From Lachnospiraceae bacterium (lineage in GTDB: Bacteria > Bacillota > Clostridia > Lachnospirales > Lachnospiraceae), in the NCBI GenBank assembly GCA_030825115.1, contig JAPJQL010000001.1, forward strand, positions 186,001 to 250,000: DNA of 64,000 nt. The letters are read 5' to 3'. Below, one piece after another: positions 1-9,163 of the stretch. The notes under the pieces are model-generated. The model ran no database searches, had not been told where the DNA came from, and was given only the letters and a program-made list of their open reading frames with translations. The position numbers and the translations under genes are program-made. Position 1 is the stretch's first letter, and each line of letters opens with the position of its first letter.

Positions 1-278
1 TTTGCAAGGTGAACCGACAGCACCGCATGGATCATGCTCACAGCCACGCCGCCCAGCATCCCGCAGACAAGTCCTGCAAACAAATTCCCCGTAAAAAACG
101 CTCCTGCAAAAGAAAAAAATGCCCCGGAGAGCATCACGCCCTCCATCCCGATATTTAAAATACCTGTCTTTTCCGCAATCGTCTCCCCCAGCCCCGCATA
201 GGCGAGCGGCACTGCCATACGCACCGCAGCCGCAAAGAAGGCCGTCAGAAAGCCGAGTGTAAAAATCTGTTCCAGCAT
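1..278 (-). CDS. Nucleoside-type ABC transporter permease, second subunit (partial)
   Basis: This is the N-terminal part (about 92 residues) of an inner-membrane permease of the BmpA-associated sugar/nucleoside ABC family (NupQ/YufQ-like); the rest lies beyond the left edge. The protein starts MLEQIFTLGFLTAFFAAAVR and contains the family motif EKTGILNIGMEGVML near residue 37, which is typical of these permeases. Its ATG directly follows the TAA of the upstream permease with no gap, so the two are translationally coupled. It should form the membrane channel with the adjacent permease and use the shared ATPase. Substrate is inferred from context: purine nucleosides or bases, because deaminase and xanthine-dehydrogenase-like genes precede it. 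Confidence 0.85.
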   Translation of the reverse strand, partial: MLEQIFTLGFLTAFFAAAVRMAVPLAYAGLGETIAEKTGILNIGMEGVMLSGAFFSFAGAFFTGNLFAGLVCGMLGGVAVSMIHAVLSVHLA

Positions 279-1313
279 TTACCGGTCCCCCTTTCTGCCG
301 TTTTTCTTCCAGAGCAGCTCCCGCCCGAGGATCAGCAGTACGATCATGCCGATCAAAAAATCCACGATCGATGCCGGAATCCCCATCTGGCGCTGCATGG
401 AATTGGCTCCGACCGACAATGCGGCAAACAGGATCGCCGTCACCAGCACGCCAAACGGCCGGTTGCCTGCCAGCAGCGTGATCAGGATTGCCGTATAGCC
501 ACAGCCGCCGGAGATCCCCTCCATCAGCTTTTTTTGTACACCGAGCACCTCAACCGCGCCTGCAATCCCCGCCAGCCCTCCGCTGAGCGCCGCCGACAGG
601 ATGATATTTTTCACCACCGAGATCCCGTTGCAGGCGGCAGCCCTCTGTTTGAATCCGACCACCTTGATCTCATATCCGGCCGTCGTCTTTTCCATCAAAA
701 ACCACACCGCCACAACCGCCGCCACTGCCAAAAAGATTCCTGTGTGAACCCGGGTAGGCTTCAAAAAACGCAGCAGTGTGGCAGAGGCATCGATCTTTGC
801 CGACTGCGGGATAGCGCCCGCCGGGTCCATCATAAAGGTCCTCACCGCAATCCCCACGATATTCACTGCAATATAGTTCAGCATGATGGTGACAATAATC
901 TCCGATATGCCAAATTTCGCCTTCATCATGGCGGCGACCAGCGCCCAGATTCCGCCAAACAGAAAGCCTGCCGCCACCGCCAGCACGATCCGCGCCGGAC
1001 CGGGAACAGCCGGAAGATTCAGCGCCACCCAGGAAGAAGCCAGCGCGCCCATATAGAACTGTCCTTCCGCTCCGATATTGAAAAACCCGGTTCGAAATGC
1101 CACTGAACATCCAAGCCCGGTGAGAATCAGCGGAGTTGCCTTTACAAATATTTCTCCAAAGCCGTTGAGATTGCCAAAGATACCGCCAAAAAACATACCG
1201 CAGGCCGCAATCGGACTGGCTCCGGCAAGAATGATCAGGACCGCAGCCACGATCAGCGTAACCGCCACGATTCCGGCCGCCTCCTGAAGCTGCCCTTTTC
1301 TGCTGTTATCCAT
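279..1313 (-). CDS. Nucleoside-type ABC transporter permease, first subunit
   Basis: A 344-residue polytopic membrane protein of the NupP/YufP branch of sugar/nucleoside ABC permeases. It has a hydrophobic segment at about residues 15-45 and the motif FRTGFFNIGAEGQFYMGAL near residue 73, the counterpart of the NIGMEG motif in its partner. More membrane segments follow through to the C-terminus. Its ATG overlaps the end of the ATPase gene by 8 bases and its stop abuts the next permease, so the three are one translational unit. It pairs with the downstream permease to form the heterodimeric channel. Family assignment is firm; the purine nucleoside substrate is inferred from neighbours. Confidence 0.88.
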   Translation of the reverse strand: MDNSRKGQLQEAAGIVAVTLIVAAVLIILAGASPIAACGMFFGGIFGNLNGFGEIFVKATPLILTGLGCSVAFRTGFFNIGAEGQFYMGALASSWVALNLPAVPGPARIVLAVAAGFLFGGIWALVAAMMKAKFGISEIIVTIMLNYIAVNIVGIAVRTFMMDPAGAIPQSAKIDASATLLRFLKPTRVHTGIFLAVAAVVAVWFLMEKTTAGYEIKVVGFKQRAAACNGISVVKNIILSAALSGGLAGIAGAVEVLGVQKKLMEGISGGCGYTAILITLLAGNRPFGVLVTAILFAALSVGANSMQRQMGIPASIVDFLIGMIVLLILGRELLWKKNGRKGDR

Positions 1314-2838
1314 GCTGTGCCTCCTCCCTTGATACTCCGCCCATCAAAAGCCCGATCTGAAAGATATCCGCATCTTTCCTGTCCAGGATGCCGATGATCC
1401 TTCCCTCAAACATCACGGCGATCCTGTCACTCAGCGACATGATCTCATCCAGATCTGCCGATATGAGTATCACGCTCTTTCCGCCTGTTTTCTCTGCGAT
1501 CAGCCTCTGATGGACAAATTCCGTAGCGCCGATGTCCAGACCTCTGGTCGGCTGGCTTGCCACGATCAGCTTCGCCTGCTCCGTCATCTCTCTCGCCAGA
1601 ATGACCTTCTGCTGGTTTCCTCCGCTCATCAGCCTCACCGGAGTCTGGATTCCGCTGATTCCCGATGTCTTGATATGGTAGTCAAGCAGCGCGCCTTCTG
1701 CCCGCTCCTGTGCTTTTGATACGTTCAAAATGCCCTTTTTTGAATAGGGCGGCTTGTCAAATTCCCGAAGAATCATATTGTCCGTCACAGACATGTCCAT
1801 CACCAGGCTGTCGTTGTGCCGGTCATCTGAAATATAGGAAATCCCCTTTGAAAACCGCTCCTTTACCGACATCGGAGTGAGGTTCTCTCCAAAAAACGTC
1901 ATGCTTCCTTCCGTCGCCCTCCGTATGCCCGTGATGACTTCAGCCAGCTCCTTCTGCCCGTTTCCCTCTACTCCTGCGATGCCAAGGATTTCCCCGCAGT
2001 GAACCGTCAGATCGATCTGATCCAGCGTCTTTTTCCTGCCGCGTCTCCTGGAATAGGAAATGTTCCGAAGTTCCAGCGCCACAGCATCCTCATATCCTCT
2101 GTGTTCCTCCGTCCTGGGAGAAAGTGGTCTGCCAATCATATAAGCGGAAAGTTCTTCCGGGTTTGTCCTGGCTGTCACAAGGTTTTTGACCGCCTTTCCG
2201 TCCCGGAGTATCGTCACCCGGTCACTGACTGCCATGATCTCCGCCAGACGGTGGGTGATCATGATGATTCCATGCCCTTCCTCCTTCAATTTTTTCAGCA
2301 CTTCGAAAAAATTGCCTGTCTCCTGCGGCGTGAGGACTCCGGTCGGCTCATCCAGGATTAGCAGGCGTGCGTTCCGGTAAAGCACCTTTAAGATTTCCAC
2401 CCTCTGCTGTTCTCCCACCGACAGATCCTGGACCCGGTCTTGTGGATTTACCGCCAGCCCATATTTTTTTGCCAGTTCCCGGACCCGCACAGCCGCCGCC
2501 TTCCGGTCCAGAACCCTGCCGCTGCTCTCCAGCCCTAATATGATATTGTCCAACACCGTCATCTTGCCGACCAGGGAAAAATGCTGATGGACCATACCGA
2601 TCCCGTGGTCGATGGCGTCCTTTGGGGAATGGAACCGGACCTTTTCCCCCTGATAAAATATCTCGCCTTTGTCAGCCTGATAAATACCAAACAAAATGTT
2701 CATCAGCGTCGTCTTCCCTGCGCCGTTTTCTCCCAGCAGCGCATGGATCTCTCCCTGTTCCACAGACAGATTCACGTCTTCATTGGCCGGCACTCCGGAA
2801 AATGCCTTTGAGATTTGTTTCATTTCGAGTAATGGCAT
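1306..2838 (-). CDS. Nucleoside-type ABC transporter, duplicated ATP-binding protein
   Basis: A fused two-domain ATPase (510 residues) of the NupO/YufO and RbsA-like class that powers uptake through the two adjacent permeases. The N-terminal domain has Walker A GENGAGKTT near residue 37, signature LSVGEQQR and Walker B LLILDEPTG. The C-terminal half has GVEGNGQ in place of a standard Walker A and MSGGNQQK as the signature, the usual asymmetric pattern of this class, so only one site is expected to hydrolyse ATP well. I chose the ATG at 2838 because AAGGA lies 8-10 bases upstream; an in-frame GTG at 2862 lacks a site. It sits between the lipoprotein and permease genes of the operon. Confidence 0.92.
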   Translation of the reverse strand: MPLLEMKQISKAFSGVPANEDVNLSVEQGEIHALLGENGAGKTTLMNILFGIYQADKGEIFYQGEKVRFHSPKDAIDHGIGMVHQHFSLVGKMTVLDNIILGLESSGRVLDRKAAAVRVRELAKKYGLAVNPQDRVQDLSVGEQQRVEILKVLYRNARLLILDEPTGVLTPQETGNFFEVLKKLKEEGHGIIMITHRLAEIMAVSDRVTILRDGKAVKNLVTARTNPEELSAYMIGRPLSPRTEEHRGYEDAVALELRNISYSRRRGRKKTLDQIDLTVHCGEILGIAGVEGNGQKELAEVITGIRRATEGSMTFFGENLTPMSVKERFSKGISYISDDRHNDSLVMDMSVTDNMILREFDKPPYSKKGILNVSKAQERAEGALLDYHIKTSGISGIQTPVRLMSGGNQQKVILAREMTEQAKLIVASQPTRGLDIGATEFVHQRLIAEKTGGKSVILISADLDEIMSLSDRIAVMFEGRIIGILDRKDADIFQIGLLMGGVSREEAQHG

Positions 2839-2900
2839 ACTGCTGTTCCTTTCTCTCTTCACTGCTTATGAACGTAAGGCCGTTTGTCCCGGGATGTGCG

Positions 2901-3950
2901 TCAGCGCACTGCCGTGTCACAGGGAACTTCAAATTCACCGGCTTTGATCGCCTCTACGCGCTCTGCGATCAGCGCCTTCACTTCTTCCGGAATCTTGTCC
3001 TCCAGTTCGTGATACGGAGCGATGCTCACAGCGTCCTCTTTCATGCCCAGCTGATAGATCCCGCCCTGAAACTCGCCGTCTGCCACGGTCTTAAATGCAA
3101 GCTCGATCACATGCGGAATATGGTATACAGAGGAGGAGAGCACGGTCTGCGGGGCAAGGCTGTTCTGGTCATAGGAATCTCCTGTAGCATATACGCCTGC
3201 TTCCTTCGCCGCATTGATACAGCCGGTACCGGATTCATTAGCACAGTGTCCGACGACATCCACGCCGTTGTCGATCATCGCCCTTGCCGCCTCTTTTCCA
3301 AGCGCCGTATCGGTGAACGATCCGGTCCATGCGGTCTGAACCTCGATATCCGGGTTGATTTCTTTTGCACCATCTTCAAAACCATTCATGATCTTCACAA
3401 GAGACGCGCCCTGGATCGGTCCGACAAAACCTACCTTGCCGCTCTCACTCATGGCGGCAGCCAGCATTCCCATCACATAGCCGCCCTCCTCGCACTTTGT
3501 CACATAGGAAGCCACGTTGTCTGCCTGAACCTCTCCCTCAGTCACGATAAATTTAGTGTCCGGATAGGATTCTGCAACCTCAATGGCCGGATCGCCAAAC
3601 TCGTAGCCATGTCCGATCACAACATCATAGCCGTTGGCCGCATAATCTGCAAATGCCGCCTCAATATCATCCGGGGTCAGGTTTTCCGTATAAGCTGTCT
3701 CGCAGCCATATTCCGTCTCCAGCAGCTTAAGCCCCTCATATGCCACCTGGCACCACCCCATATCATTGGCAGCGCCGGACAGGCAAAGCGCTACCTTAAA
3801 GGATTTCCCGGAAGTCTCGGCTGCCGTCTCTGCCTTAGATACCGTCTCTGCCTTAGATGCCGTCTCTGTCTGAGAGCCGCCGCAGCCTGCAAGCGCCGCC
3901 GTCATAGATGCAGCCAGTACCACCGCTGCAATTTTTTTCATTCTTTTCAT
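2901..3950 (-). CDS. BMP-family nucleoside-binding lipoprotein
   Basis: A 349-residue surface lipoprotein that should capture substrate for the ABC transporter encoded downstream. It has a lysine-rich signal peptide, a lipobox ending LAGC near residue 22, and a linker with three near-identical SKAET/KAET units before the folded domain. The body matches the BMP/Med/PnrA family (SGAANDMGWCQ near the start, GYEFGDPAIEVA, VGHCANESG), whose known members bind purine nucleosides. The ATG at 3950 is preceded by GAGGAGG; an upstream in-frame extension has no ribosome site. The family is clear, the exact ligand is not. Confidence 0.9.
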   Translation of the reverse strand: MKRMKKIAAVVLAASMTAALAGCGGSQTETASKAETVSKAETAAETSGKSFKVALCLSGAANDMGWCQVAYEGLKLLETEYGCETAYTENLTPDDIEAAFADYAANGYDVVIGHGYEFGDPAIEVAESYPDTKFIVTEGEVQADNVASYVTKCEEGGYVMGMLAAAMSESGKVGFVGPIQGASLVKIMNGFEDGAKEINPDIEVQTAWTGSFTDTALGKEAARAMIDNGVDVVGHCANESGTGCINAAKEAGVYATGDSYDQNSLAPQTVLSSSVYHIPHVIELAFKTVADGEFQGGIYQLGMKEDAVSIAPYHELEDKIPEEVKALIAERVEAIKAGEFEVPCDTAVR

Positions 3951-3996
3951 TGTATGTTCCTCCTCGTCTTTTCGTTTGTTTTTCGTTCCGGCATGA

Positions 3997-4779
3997 CTAC
4001 TGCCCTGTGGCGGGCTCATCCTGCTTTATGATCCTGATCTGCATGTGGGTGATATAGTCCGCACTGTCGTTTTCCACAAACTGATCCAGAATATTGAAAT
4101 TAATCGTCTCTTCATCCAGCGTCAGTTCCGGATGAGATGCCCTGAGACGTCTGATGGTATCCGGCACCGTCTCATAAGAGCCGAGATGATAGGTGCAGAG
4201 AAAATCACCTGCCTCGATCTCCCGGATCTGGCTGATGCCGACGATGTCGGCCAGCTGCTCCCCGTCCGGGTAGAGATACGCGCCGAATACTTTGCTGTCT
4301 CCCTGATAAAATGCAATGGTCGGGTAAAAATAAAAGGAATTATGCCGGTACAGCATCTCCTCATCCCCGATGGAGAGATATTTTCTGGCTTCATAGTGGC
4401 GGACCGCCGTCTCATGGATCTGGATATCTGCCATCTCCTGTTCAATAAAGCGGATCTTCCGCTGGATTGCCTCATCGATGGAAAACAGTTCCTGCCACTG
4501 GCGATGCAGCTCCGCAGAACGCTGCTTTAAAAATTCCAGCGTATTGTTCATATGCTGGGTCCTGCGCCGCTCCATGATCTCATCCAGCGAATACCCAAGC
4601 TTTCTCATATAACAGATAGTCGCCAGCGTGTAGATCTGGTCAAACTCATACTGCCTGCGCCCGTTCTTCTGGTTTCTGATCCTGGGCTTAAACAGATTGA
4701 TCTTATCGTAATAATAGAGCGTCTGCACATTCAGCCCAAACAGGGCGCTCATCTCACCGATTGATAAAAATTCTTTCAC
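3997..4779 (-). CDS. MerR-family transcriptional regulator
   Basis: A 260-residue regulator with an N-terminal winged helix of the MerR type (residues about 5-75: IGEMSALFGLNVQTLYYYDK, then LGYSLDEI), a coiled-coil dimerisation helix at about 80-115, and a C-terminal domain of about 140 residues resembling GyrI/BmrR-like small-molecule sensors. It lies inside the deaminase-transporter operon, 27 bases after the deaminase gene. The operon promoter at 6245-6283 has the over-long 19-bp spacer and central dyad that MerR proteins twist to activate, so autoregulated activation is likely. The inducer is unknown; a purine is a reasonable guess from gene content. Confidence 0.88.
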   Translation of the reverse strand: MKEFLSIGEMSALFGLNVQTLYYYDKINLFKPRIRNQKNGRRQYEFDQIYTLATICYMRKLGYSLDEIMERRRTQHMNNTLEFLKQRSAELHRQWQELFSIDEAIQRKIRFIEQEMADIQIHETAVRHYEARKYLSIGDEEMLYRHNSFYFYPTIAFYQGDSKVFGAYLYPDGEQLADIVGISQIREIEAGDFLCTYHLGSYETVPDTIRRLRASHPELTLDEETINFNILDQFVENDSADYITHMQIRIIKQDEPATGQ

Positions 4780-4806
4780 CGTATTTTATCCCCGCCTTCT
4801 TTCTGT

Positions 4807-6201
4807 TTACAGGAAACACCGAAACGCCTCGCTTGGCTGGCGGATCACCCTGGTACAGACCGCTTCTCCGTCTGCCGCCAGCTTCTTTTCATCGATTCCC
4901 GGCAGCTCGCCGTCCTTCCAGACAACAGTTCCGTTGATCATGGTCATCCATACCGGTCCGGTCATTCCGACCCTGGCCAGAAGGTTTTTCGGGTCGTGGA
5001 GTGCGCCGGACAGTTCCAGCCGCTCCGTATCGATCAAAAACAGATCGGCGGCCTTTCCCGGCTCTAAGGAACCAAGGTCATTCCTTCCCAGCGTCTTTGC
5101 GCCGTGGATCGTCGCAATCTTCAGCATATCATAAGATGACGCCCCCTGCCCCCTGGCTTTTGTGTGATACGCCTGCATCAGGTAAGCGATCCTCATCGCA
5201 TCCAACAGGTTGGAGCTGTCGTTTGTGGCAGAGCCGTCGCAGCCCAGACTGATCAGCACGCCAGCATCCTGCATTGCCTTAATGTCGAGGATTGGAAATC
5301 CGCCTAATATCGCCGGGCTTGGGCAGTGGGACACGCCTGTGCCCGTGTCGGCCAAAAGCTTATATTCCTCTGGAAGCACCTCCCAGTTGTGTGCATACCA
5401 TACATCCTCTCCGATAAAGCCGATATCACGGCACCACTCCAGCGTACGCTTTCCGTACCGGTCAACAATCTGCGCCGTCTCACCCTCCCCGAGGTGAGTG
5501 TGCATCCGGACGCCCTTCTCCCTTGCGAGTGCAACCGTGTCGATAAAGGTCTCCGGCTGGCAGTTCACCGGCTGGCACGGCGCCATCACGATCTGTCTCA
5601 TGCTGAACGGCTCCGGGTCGTGGTATGTACGGATGAGCCTCTCGCAGTCTCTAAGATATTCCTTCGTCGTCTCCAGCATATTATCCGGAATCGAACTTCC
5701 CTCACTGCGCGGCAGCGTATTGGTCCCGCGTCCGGCATGGTAGCGGATACCCAGCAGAGCAGCCGCCTCCATCTGACGGTCCACCGTCTCCTTTCCTGTC
5801 TTTGACGTATAGCAGTACTGGTGGTCAAATGCACAGGTACAGCCATGCTTGATCAGGTCCGCAAAAGAAGTCAGCGACGAATAGTAGATCACGTCGTTGT
5901 CGATGATCTGGAAGATCCTGTATATCTTGTCGATCCAGTCCATCACCGTCAGGCTTGGATAGTCGATGGTGACCAGGTTCCTCACAAATGTCTGGAAAAA
6001 ATGATGGTGGGTATTGATCAGACCCGGATACAGGAATTTCCCCGTGGCATCTATAACCTGTGCGCCGTCACTGTCCAGATTTTTCCCGATTGCTGTTATC
6101 GCCGCTCCCTCCACCAAAAGGTCGCAGTCCCGGTATACGCTGTCGTTCTCATCACAGGTCACGATCGCACCGGCATTTTTAAACAGTATTTTTGAAGCCA
6201 T
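4807..6201 (-). CDS. Amidohydrolase, 8-oxoguanine/guanine deaminase-like
   Basis: A 464-residue cytoplasmic metal-dependent hydrolase of the AtzB/TrzN/8-oxoguanine deaminase branch. Visible metal ligands and active-site motifs are NTHHHF (near residue 64), MHTHLGEGE (near 240), AHNWEV (near 275) and CDGSATND (near 325). The protein should remove an exocyclic amino group from a purine or related ring. It is the first gene of the operon with the MerR regulator and nucleoside transporter, and follows an xdh operon, so deamination of an aminopurine feeding a hydroxylase is the simplest reading. The ATG at 6201 has GAGGAGG upstream. The exact substrate (guanine, 8-oxoguanine or another) cannot be fixed from sequence. 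Confidence 0.8.
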   Translation of the reverse strand: MASKILFKNAGAIVTCDENDSVYRDCDLLVEGAAITAIGKNLDSDGAQVIDATGKFLYPGLINTHHHFFQTFVRNLVTIDYPSLTVMDWIDKIYRIFQIIDNDVIYYSSLTSFADLIKHGCTCAFDHQYCYTSKTGKETVDRQMEAAALLGIRYHAGRGTNTLPRSEGSSIPDNMLETTKEYLRDCERLIRTYHDPEPFSMRQIVMAPCQPVNCQPETFIDTVALAREKGVRMHTHLGEGETAQIVDRYGKRTLEWCRDIGFIGEDVWYAHNWEVLPEEYKLLADTGTGVSHCPSPAILGGFPILDIKAMQDAGVLISLGCDGSATNDSSNLLDAMRIAYLMQAYHTKARGQGASSYDMLKIATIHGAKTLGRNDLGSLEPGKAADLFLIDTERLELSGALHDPKNLLARVGMTGPVWMTMINGTVVWKDGELPGIDEKKLAADGEAVCTRVIRQPSEAFRCFL

Positions 6202-6244
6202 GTACCTTACCTCCTCTTGCTGTCACATTCTGTCGAATCGTTTT

Positions 6245-6283
6245 ATTGTACCATTGTAATACCTATAGTAGCTATAGGTTCAA
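6245..6283 (-). promoter_or_regulatory. MerR-type promoter and operator for the deaminase-transporter operon
   Basis: On the minus strand TTGAAC (6283-6278) and TACAAT (6258-6253) are separated by 19 bp rather than 17. The spacer region holds an exact 8-3-8 dyad at 6261-6279 (ACCTATAG, TAG, CTATAGGT). This is the classical arrangement for MerR regulators, one of which is encoded in the operon. A second TACAAT follows at 6250-6245. Confidence 0.8.
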
Positions 6284-6351
6284 TATCATTTCTGTATGTT
6301 TGTTTATTAAAAAAATTTATAACCAATCTTCCATGACCTTATAAATTGGCA

Positions 6352-6388
6352 CAAAAAAGGAAGCTGTACCTTCTCGATACAGCTCCCC
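6352..6388 (-). terminator. Rho-independent terminator after xdhA
   Basis: On the minus strand, arms GGGAGCTGTA (6387-6378) and TACAGCTTCC (6368-6359) form a stem with a 9-base loop, followed by TTTTTT. It ends the xdh transcript just before the separate promoter of the deaminase operon. Confidence 0.8.
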
Positions 6389-6397
6389 AATCTTATG

Positions 6398-8698
6398 TTA
6401 TGCTCTTGTGCCGTGCTCCTGCATCCCACGGTAGATCTTCTCCGCGGTGATCGGAAGTTCCCGGATCTGCACGCCCGTCGCCGCCGCCACAGCCGCTGCA
6501 ATCGCCGGGGACGGGGTATTGATGACGACCTCACCGATCGACTTCACGCCAAACGGTCCGGTCGGCTCATAGCTGCCCAACAATTCTACCCGGATCGTCC
6601 CCACGTCCAGTCTGGACGGAATCTTGTACTGCATAAAGGAATTTTCCAGCACCCGTCCTTTTTCGGAACGGGTCACTTCCTCGTACATCGCCATGCCGAT
6701 TCCCTGTGCCAGCCCGCCTTCGGTCTGGACCCGCACCAGGTTCGGATTGATCGCCGTACCACAGTCTACCACCGCCACATAATCCACCAGCTCATACGCG
6801 CCGGTTTCCTGATCCAGCTCAATCTCAGCCATACCCACCATGAACGGAGGCGGTGAGACCGGGGAAGTGTGGGACTCTGTCGCTTCCAGCGCATCCCGGT
6901 TGTTGCACATGCCCTGATTGCCGATATCTTTCAGGGTGACGAAGGCCCCGCCGTCCAGACAAAATACCTTCTCTCCGTCAAAATCCACCTCATCCCGACC
7001 GCAGCCCAGATACTCCGCGCCCTTTGCACAGATTTTTTCCAGCAGCACATCACAGGTCTTGATCGTCGCCATCCCGGTCAGGTACGCCGTGCTCGAGGCG
7101 TAGGAGCCCGAATCATAGGGGGATACATCCGTATCCACGCCATGGACTATGATGTTTTCAATCGGACAGCCAAGGCAGTCCGCCGCAATCTGGGCCAATG
7201 TGGTGTCGCAGCCCGTCCCCATGTCGGATGCTCCGATCATCAGGCTGTAAAACCCGTCGTCGTTCAGCTTGATCGTCACGGAGCCCACGTCCACGCCGGA
7301 AATCGCAGACCCCTGCATCGCCATTGCCACGCCCACGGAACGTACTTTCCCGTTCCCCATATCGCGGCACGGGTATTTTTCGTCCCAGCCGATCATCTCT
7401 TTGGCGCGGGCCATACACCGGTCAAGGGCACAGCTGTTGGTCGTCTCCCCATAATAGGCAGGCATCACGTCGCCCTCGTGCACCATATTTTTCTCACGCA
7501 GCACAACCGGGTCCATATGTAACATCTGCGCCAGCTCATTGACCGCAGACTCTACCGCAAAGATTCCCTGGGTCGCCCCGTATCCCCGGTAAGCGCCGGC
7601 CGACATGGTATTGGTGTAGACCACATCGTAAGCAAAGCGGAACGCTTTCGGAGTGGAGTAAAGCGGAATGGATTTATGCCCGGACAGCCCCACCGTCGTC
7701 GGTCCATGCTCGCCAAATGCTCCGGTATTCGATAACGTATACACATCGATCGCCTGTAAGATCCCGTCTTTGTCCGCGCCAATCCGCACCGTGACTTCCA
7801 TCTCGTGCCTCGGAGAGGATGCGATCTGGGACTCATAGCGGGTGTACACGATCTTCGCCGGCTTTCCCGTCTTCCAGGTAACAAACGCCGGATATACCTC
7901 GGACACCACCGTCTGCTTCGCGCCAAATCCGCCGCCTATCCTTGGTTTTAAGACACGGACTTTGGACTTTGGAATGTCCAGCGCGTGCGCCAGGATCCGG
8001 CGCACATGGAACGGCACCTGGGTGGAGGAGGTGATGACAAGACGGCCATAGGCGTCCATCGTCGTAAACGTACGGAAGGTCTCCATCATCGCCTGCTGGT
8101 TCGCCTTGGTGTGGTAGGTCCGCTCCACCACATGCTCGCAGGATTCCAAAATCTTGTCTACATCCCCGTGGGTATCTGATGCACAGGCACAGAGATTCCG
8201 CTTATTGTCCGCCCCAACCGGACACAGGCTCTGCCAGTTCTCCTCCGGATGGACCAGGATCTCATTGTCCTTCGCCGTGCGAAAATCAAGCACCGGCTCC
8301 AGCACCTGATAGGTGACCCGGATCAGCTTCAGCGCCCGGTCCACACTCGCCTCGTCCTCGCCTGCCACGATTGCAACCGCATCGCCCACAAACCGTACCC
8401 GCCTGTCCAGGATCAGCCGGTCATAAGGGCTGGGTTCGGGATACGTCTGCCCCGCCATCGTAAACCGCTTCTGCGGTACGTCCTTCCATGTATAAACCGC
8501 CTCAATCCCCGGCAGCGCTTCGGCTTTTGCCGTATCGATCTCTTCAATCAGCGCATGGGCATGGGGGCTTCTGAGCACTTTTACCACCAGGCAGTCTTTC
8601 GGCGCAATATCGTCCGTATAGACCGGCTTTCCCGTCACAAGCGCCTGTGCGTCCTTTTTTACCACATTGGTGCCAACATAACGCAGTGTTCTCTCCAT
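6398..8698 (-). CDS. xdhA: Xanthine dehydrogenase-family molybdenum-binding subunit
   Basis: A 766-residue catalytic subunit of the xanthine dehydrogenase/molybdenum hydroxylase family, which hydroxylates purines or other N-heterocycles at the molybdopterin centre. The N-terminal hammerhead domain spans about residues 15-125. Cofactor motifs include RIGGGFGAKQ near residue 260, SAGAYRGYGATQG near 370, and GPFGVKSIGEVVI near 735 with the conserved active-site glutamate. It works with the FAD and 2Fe-2S subunits encoded just upstream (5-base gap to xdhC), and a terminator follows. The start has GGAGG upstream. The family is certain; purine as substrate is inferred from the neighbouring deaminase and nucleoside transporter. 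Confidence 0.9.
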   Translation of the reverse strand: MERTLRYVGTNVVKKDAQALVTGKPVYTDDIAPKDCLVVKVLRSPHAHALIEEIDTAKAEALPGIEAVYTWKDVPQKRFTMAGQTYPEPSPYDRLILDRRVRFVGDAVAIVAGEDEASVDRALKLIRVTYQVLEPVLDFRTAKDNEILVHPEENWQSLCPVGADNKRNLCACASDTHGDVDKILESCEHVVERTYHTKANQQAMMETFRTFTTMDAYGRLVITSSTQVPFHVRRILAHALDIPKSKVRVLKPRIGGGFGAKQTVVSEVYPAFVTWKTGKPAKIVYTRYESQIASSPRHEMEVTVRIGADKDGILQAIDVYTLSNTGAFGEHGPTTVGLSGHKSIPLYSTPKAFRFAYDVVYTNTMSAGAYRGYGATQGIFAVESAVNELAQMLHMDPVVLREKNMVHEGDVMPAYYGETTNSCALDRCMARAKEMIGWDEKYPCRDMGNGKVRSVGVAMAMQGSAISGVDVGSVTIKLNDDGFYSLMIGASDMGTGCDTTLAQIAADCLGCPIENIIVHGVDTDVSPYDSGSYASSTAYLTGMATIKTCDVLLEKICAKGAEYLGCGRDEVDFDGEKVFCLDGGAFVTLKDIGNQGMCNNRDALEATESHTSPVSPPPFMVGMAEIELDQETGAYELVDYVAVVDCGTAINPNLVRVQTEGGLAQGIGMAMYEEVTRSEKGRVLENSFMQYKIPSRLDVGTIRVELLGSYEPTGPFGVKSIGEVVINTPSPAIAAAVAAATGVQIRELPITAEKIYRGMQEHGTRA

Positions 8699-8703
8699 CG
8701 CCT

Positions 8704-9162
8704 CTATGCCTCCTTTTTCCGGTTCAGATATTTTTCAACTGCACGGAGCTGCCCCATATAGCCGGTACAGCGGCACAGGTTGCCGGACAGATATTCTTTG
8801 ATCTCTTCTATATCCGGGTCTTCCAGCTCCCGCTCCATGGCAAGTACATTCATGATAAAACCGGGGCTGCAAAAACCACACTGCTCCGCCCCTTCTGCGG
8901 CCAGAAAGCTGCCAAAAGCTTCCGCCTCTTTTTGCAGTCCTTCCATCGTTGTGACCTCATGCTCATCCACACGCGCCGCAGGCACCGAGCAGGAAAGCAC
9001 CGGCGTTCCATCCAGCCAGACGGTGCACAAACCACAGTTCGCCGTCTCACACCCCCGTTTTACGCTGTAGCAGCCCTTAGAACGAAGCAGGTCTAAAAGC
9101 AGGGTATCCGCGCTGATCTCGGCACGGACAAGTTTTCCGTTTAATGTAAATTGTATCTCCAT
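8704..9162 (-). CDS. xdhC: Xanthine dehydrogenase-family 2Fe-2S subunit
   Basis: A 152-residue electron-transfer subunit with two [2Fe-2S] clusters. The N-terminal ferredoxin-like domain shows GCETANCGLC with a further Cys in VLSCSVPA. The C-terminal helical domain shows QCGFCSPGFIM and NLCRCTGY. It passes electrons from the molybdenum site in XdhA to the flavin in XdhB. I chose ATG 9162 because GGAGGAG lies just upstream. The xdhB stop is only one base before this start, so expression is coupled. Length is typical (150-160 residues). Confidence 0.93.
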   Translation of the reverse strand: MEIQFTLNGKLVRAEISADTLLLDLLRSKGCYSVKRGCETANCGLCTVWLDGTPVLSCSVPAARVDEHEVTTMEGLQKEAEAFGSFLAAEGAEQCGFCSPGFIMNVLAMERELEDPDIEEIKEYLSGNLCRCTGYMGQLRAVEKYLNRKKEA

Positions 9163-9163
9163 C

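Noticed and set aside
2622..4031. Long open frame on the plus strand across the BMP lipoprotein and ATPase genes
   Set aside because: It lies opposite two well-recognised genes, has no ribosome site or family match, and its openness follows from codon bias of the real genes.
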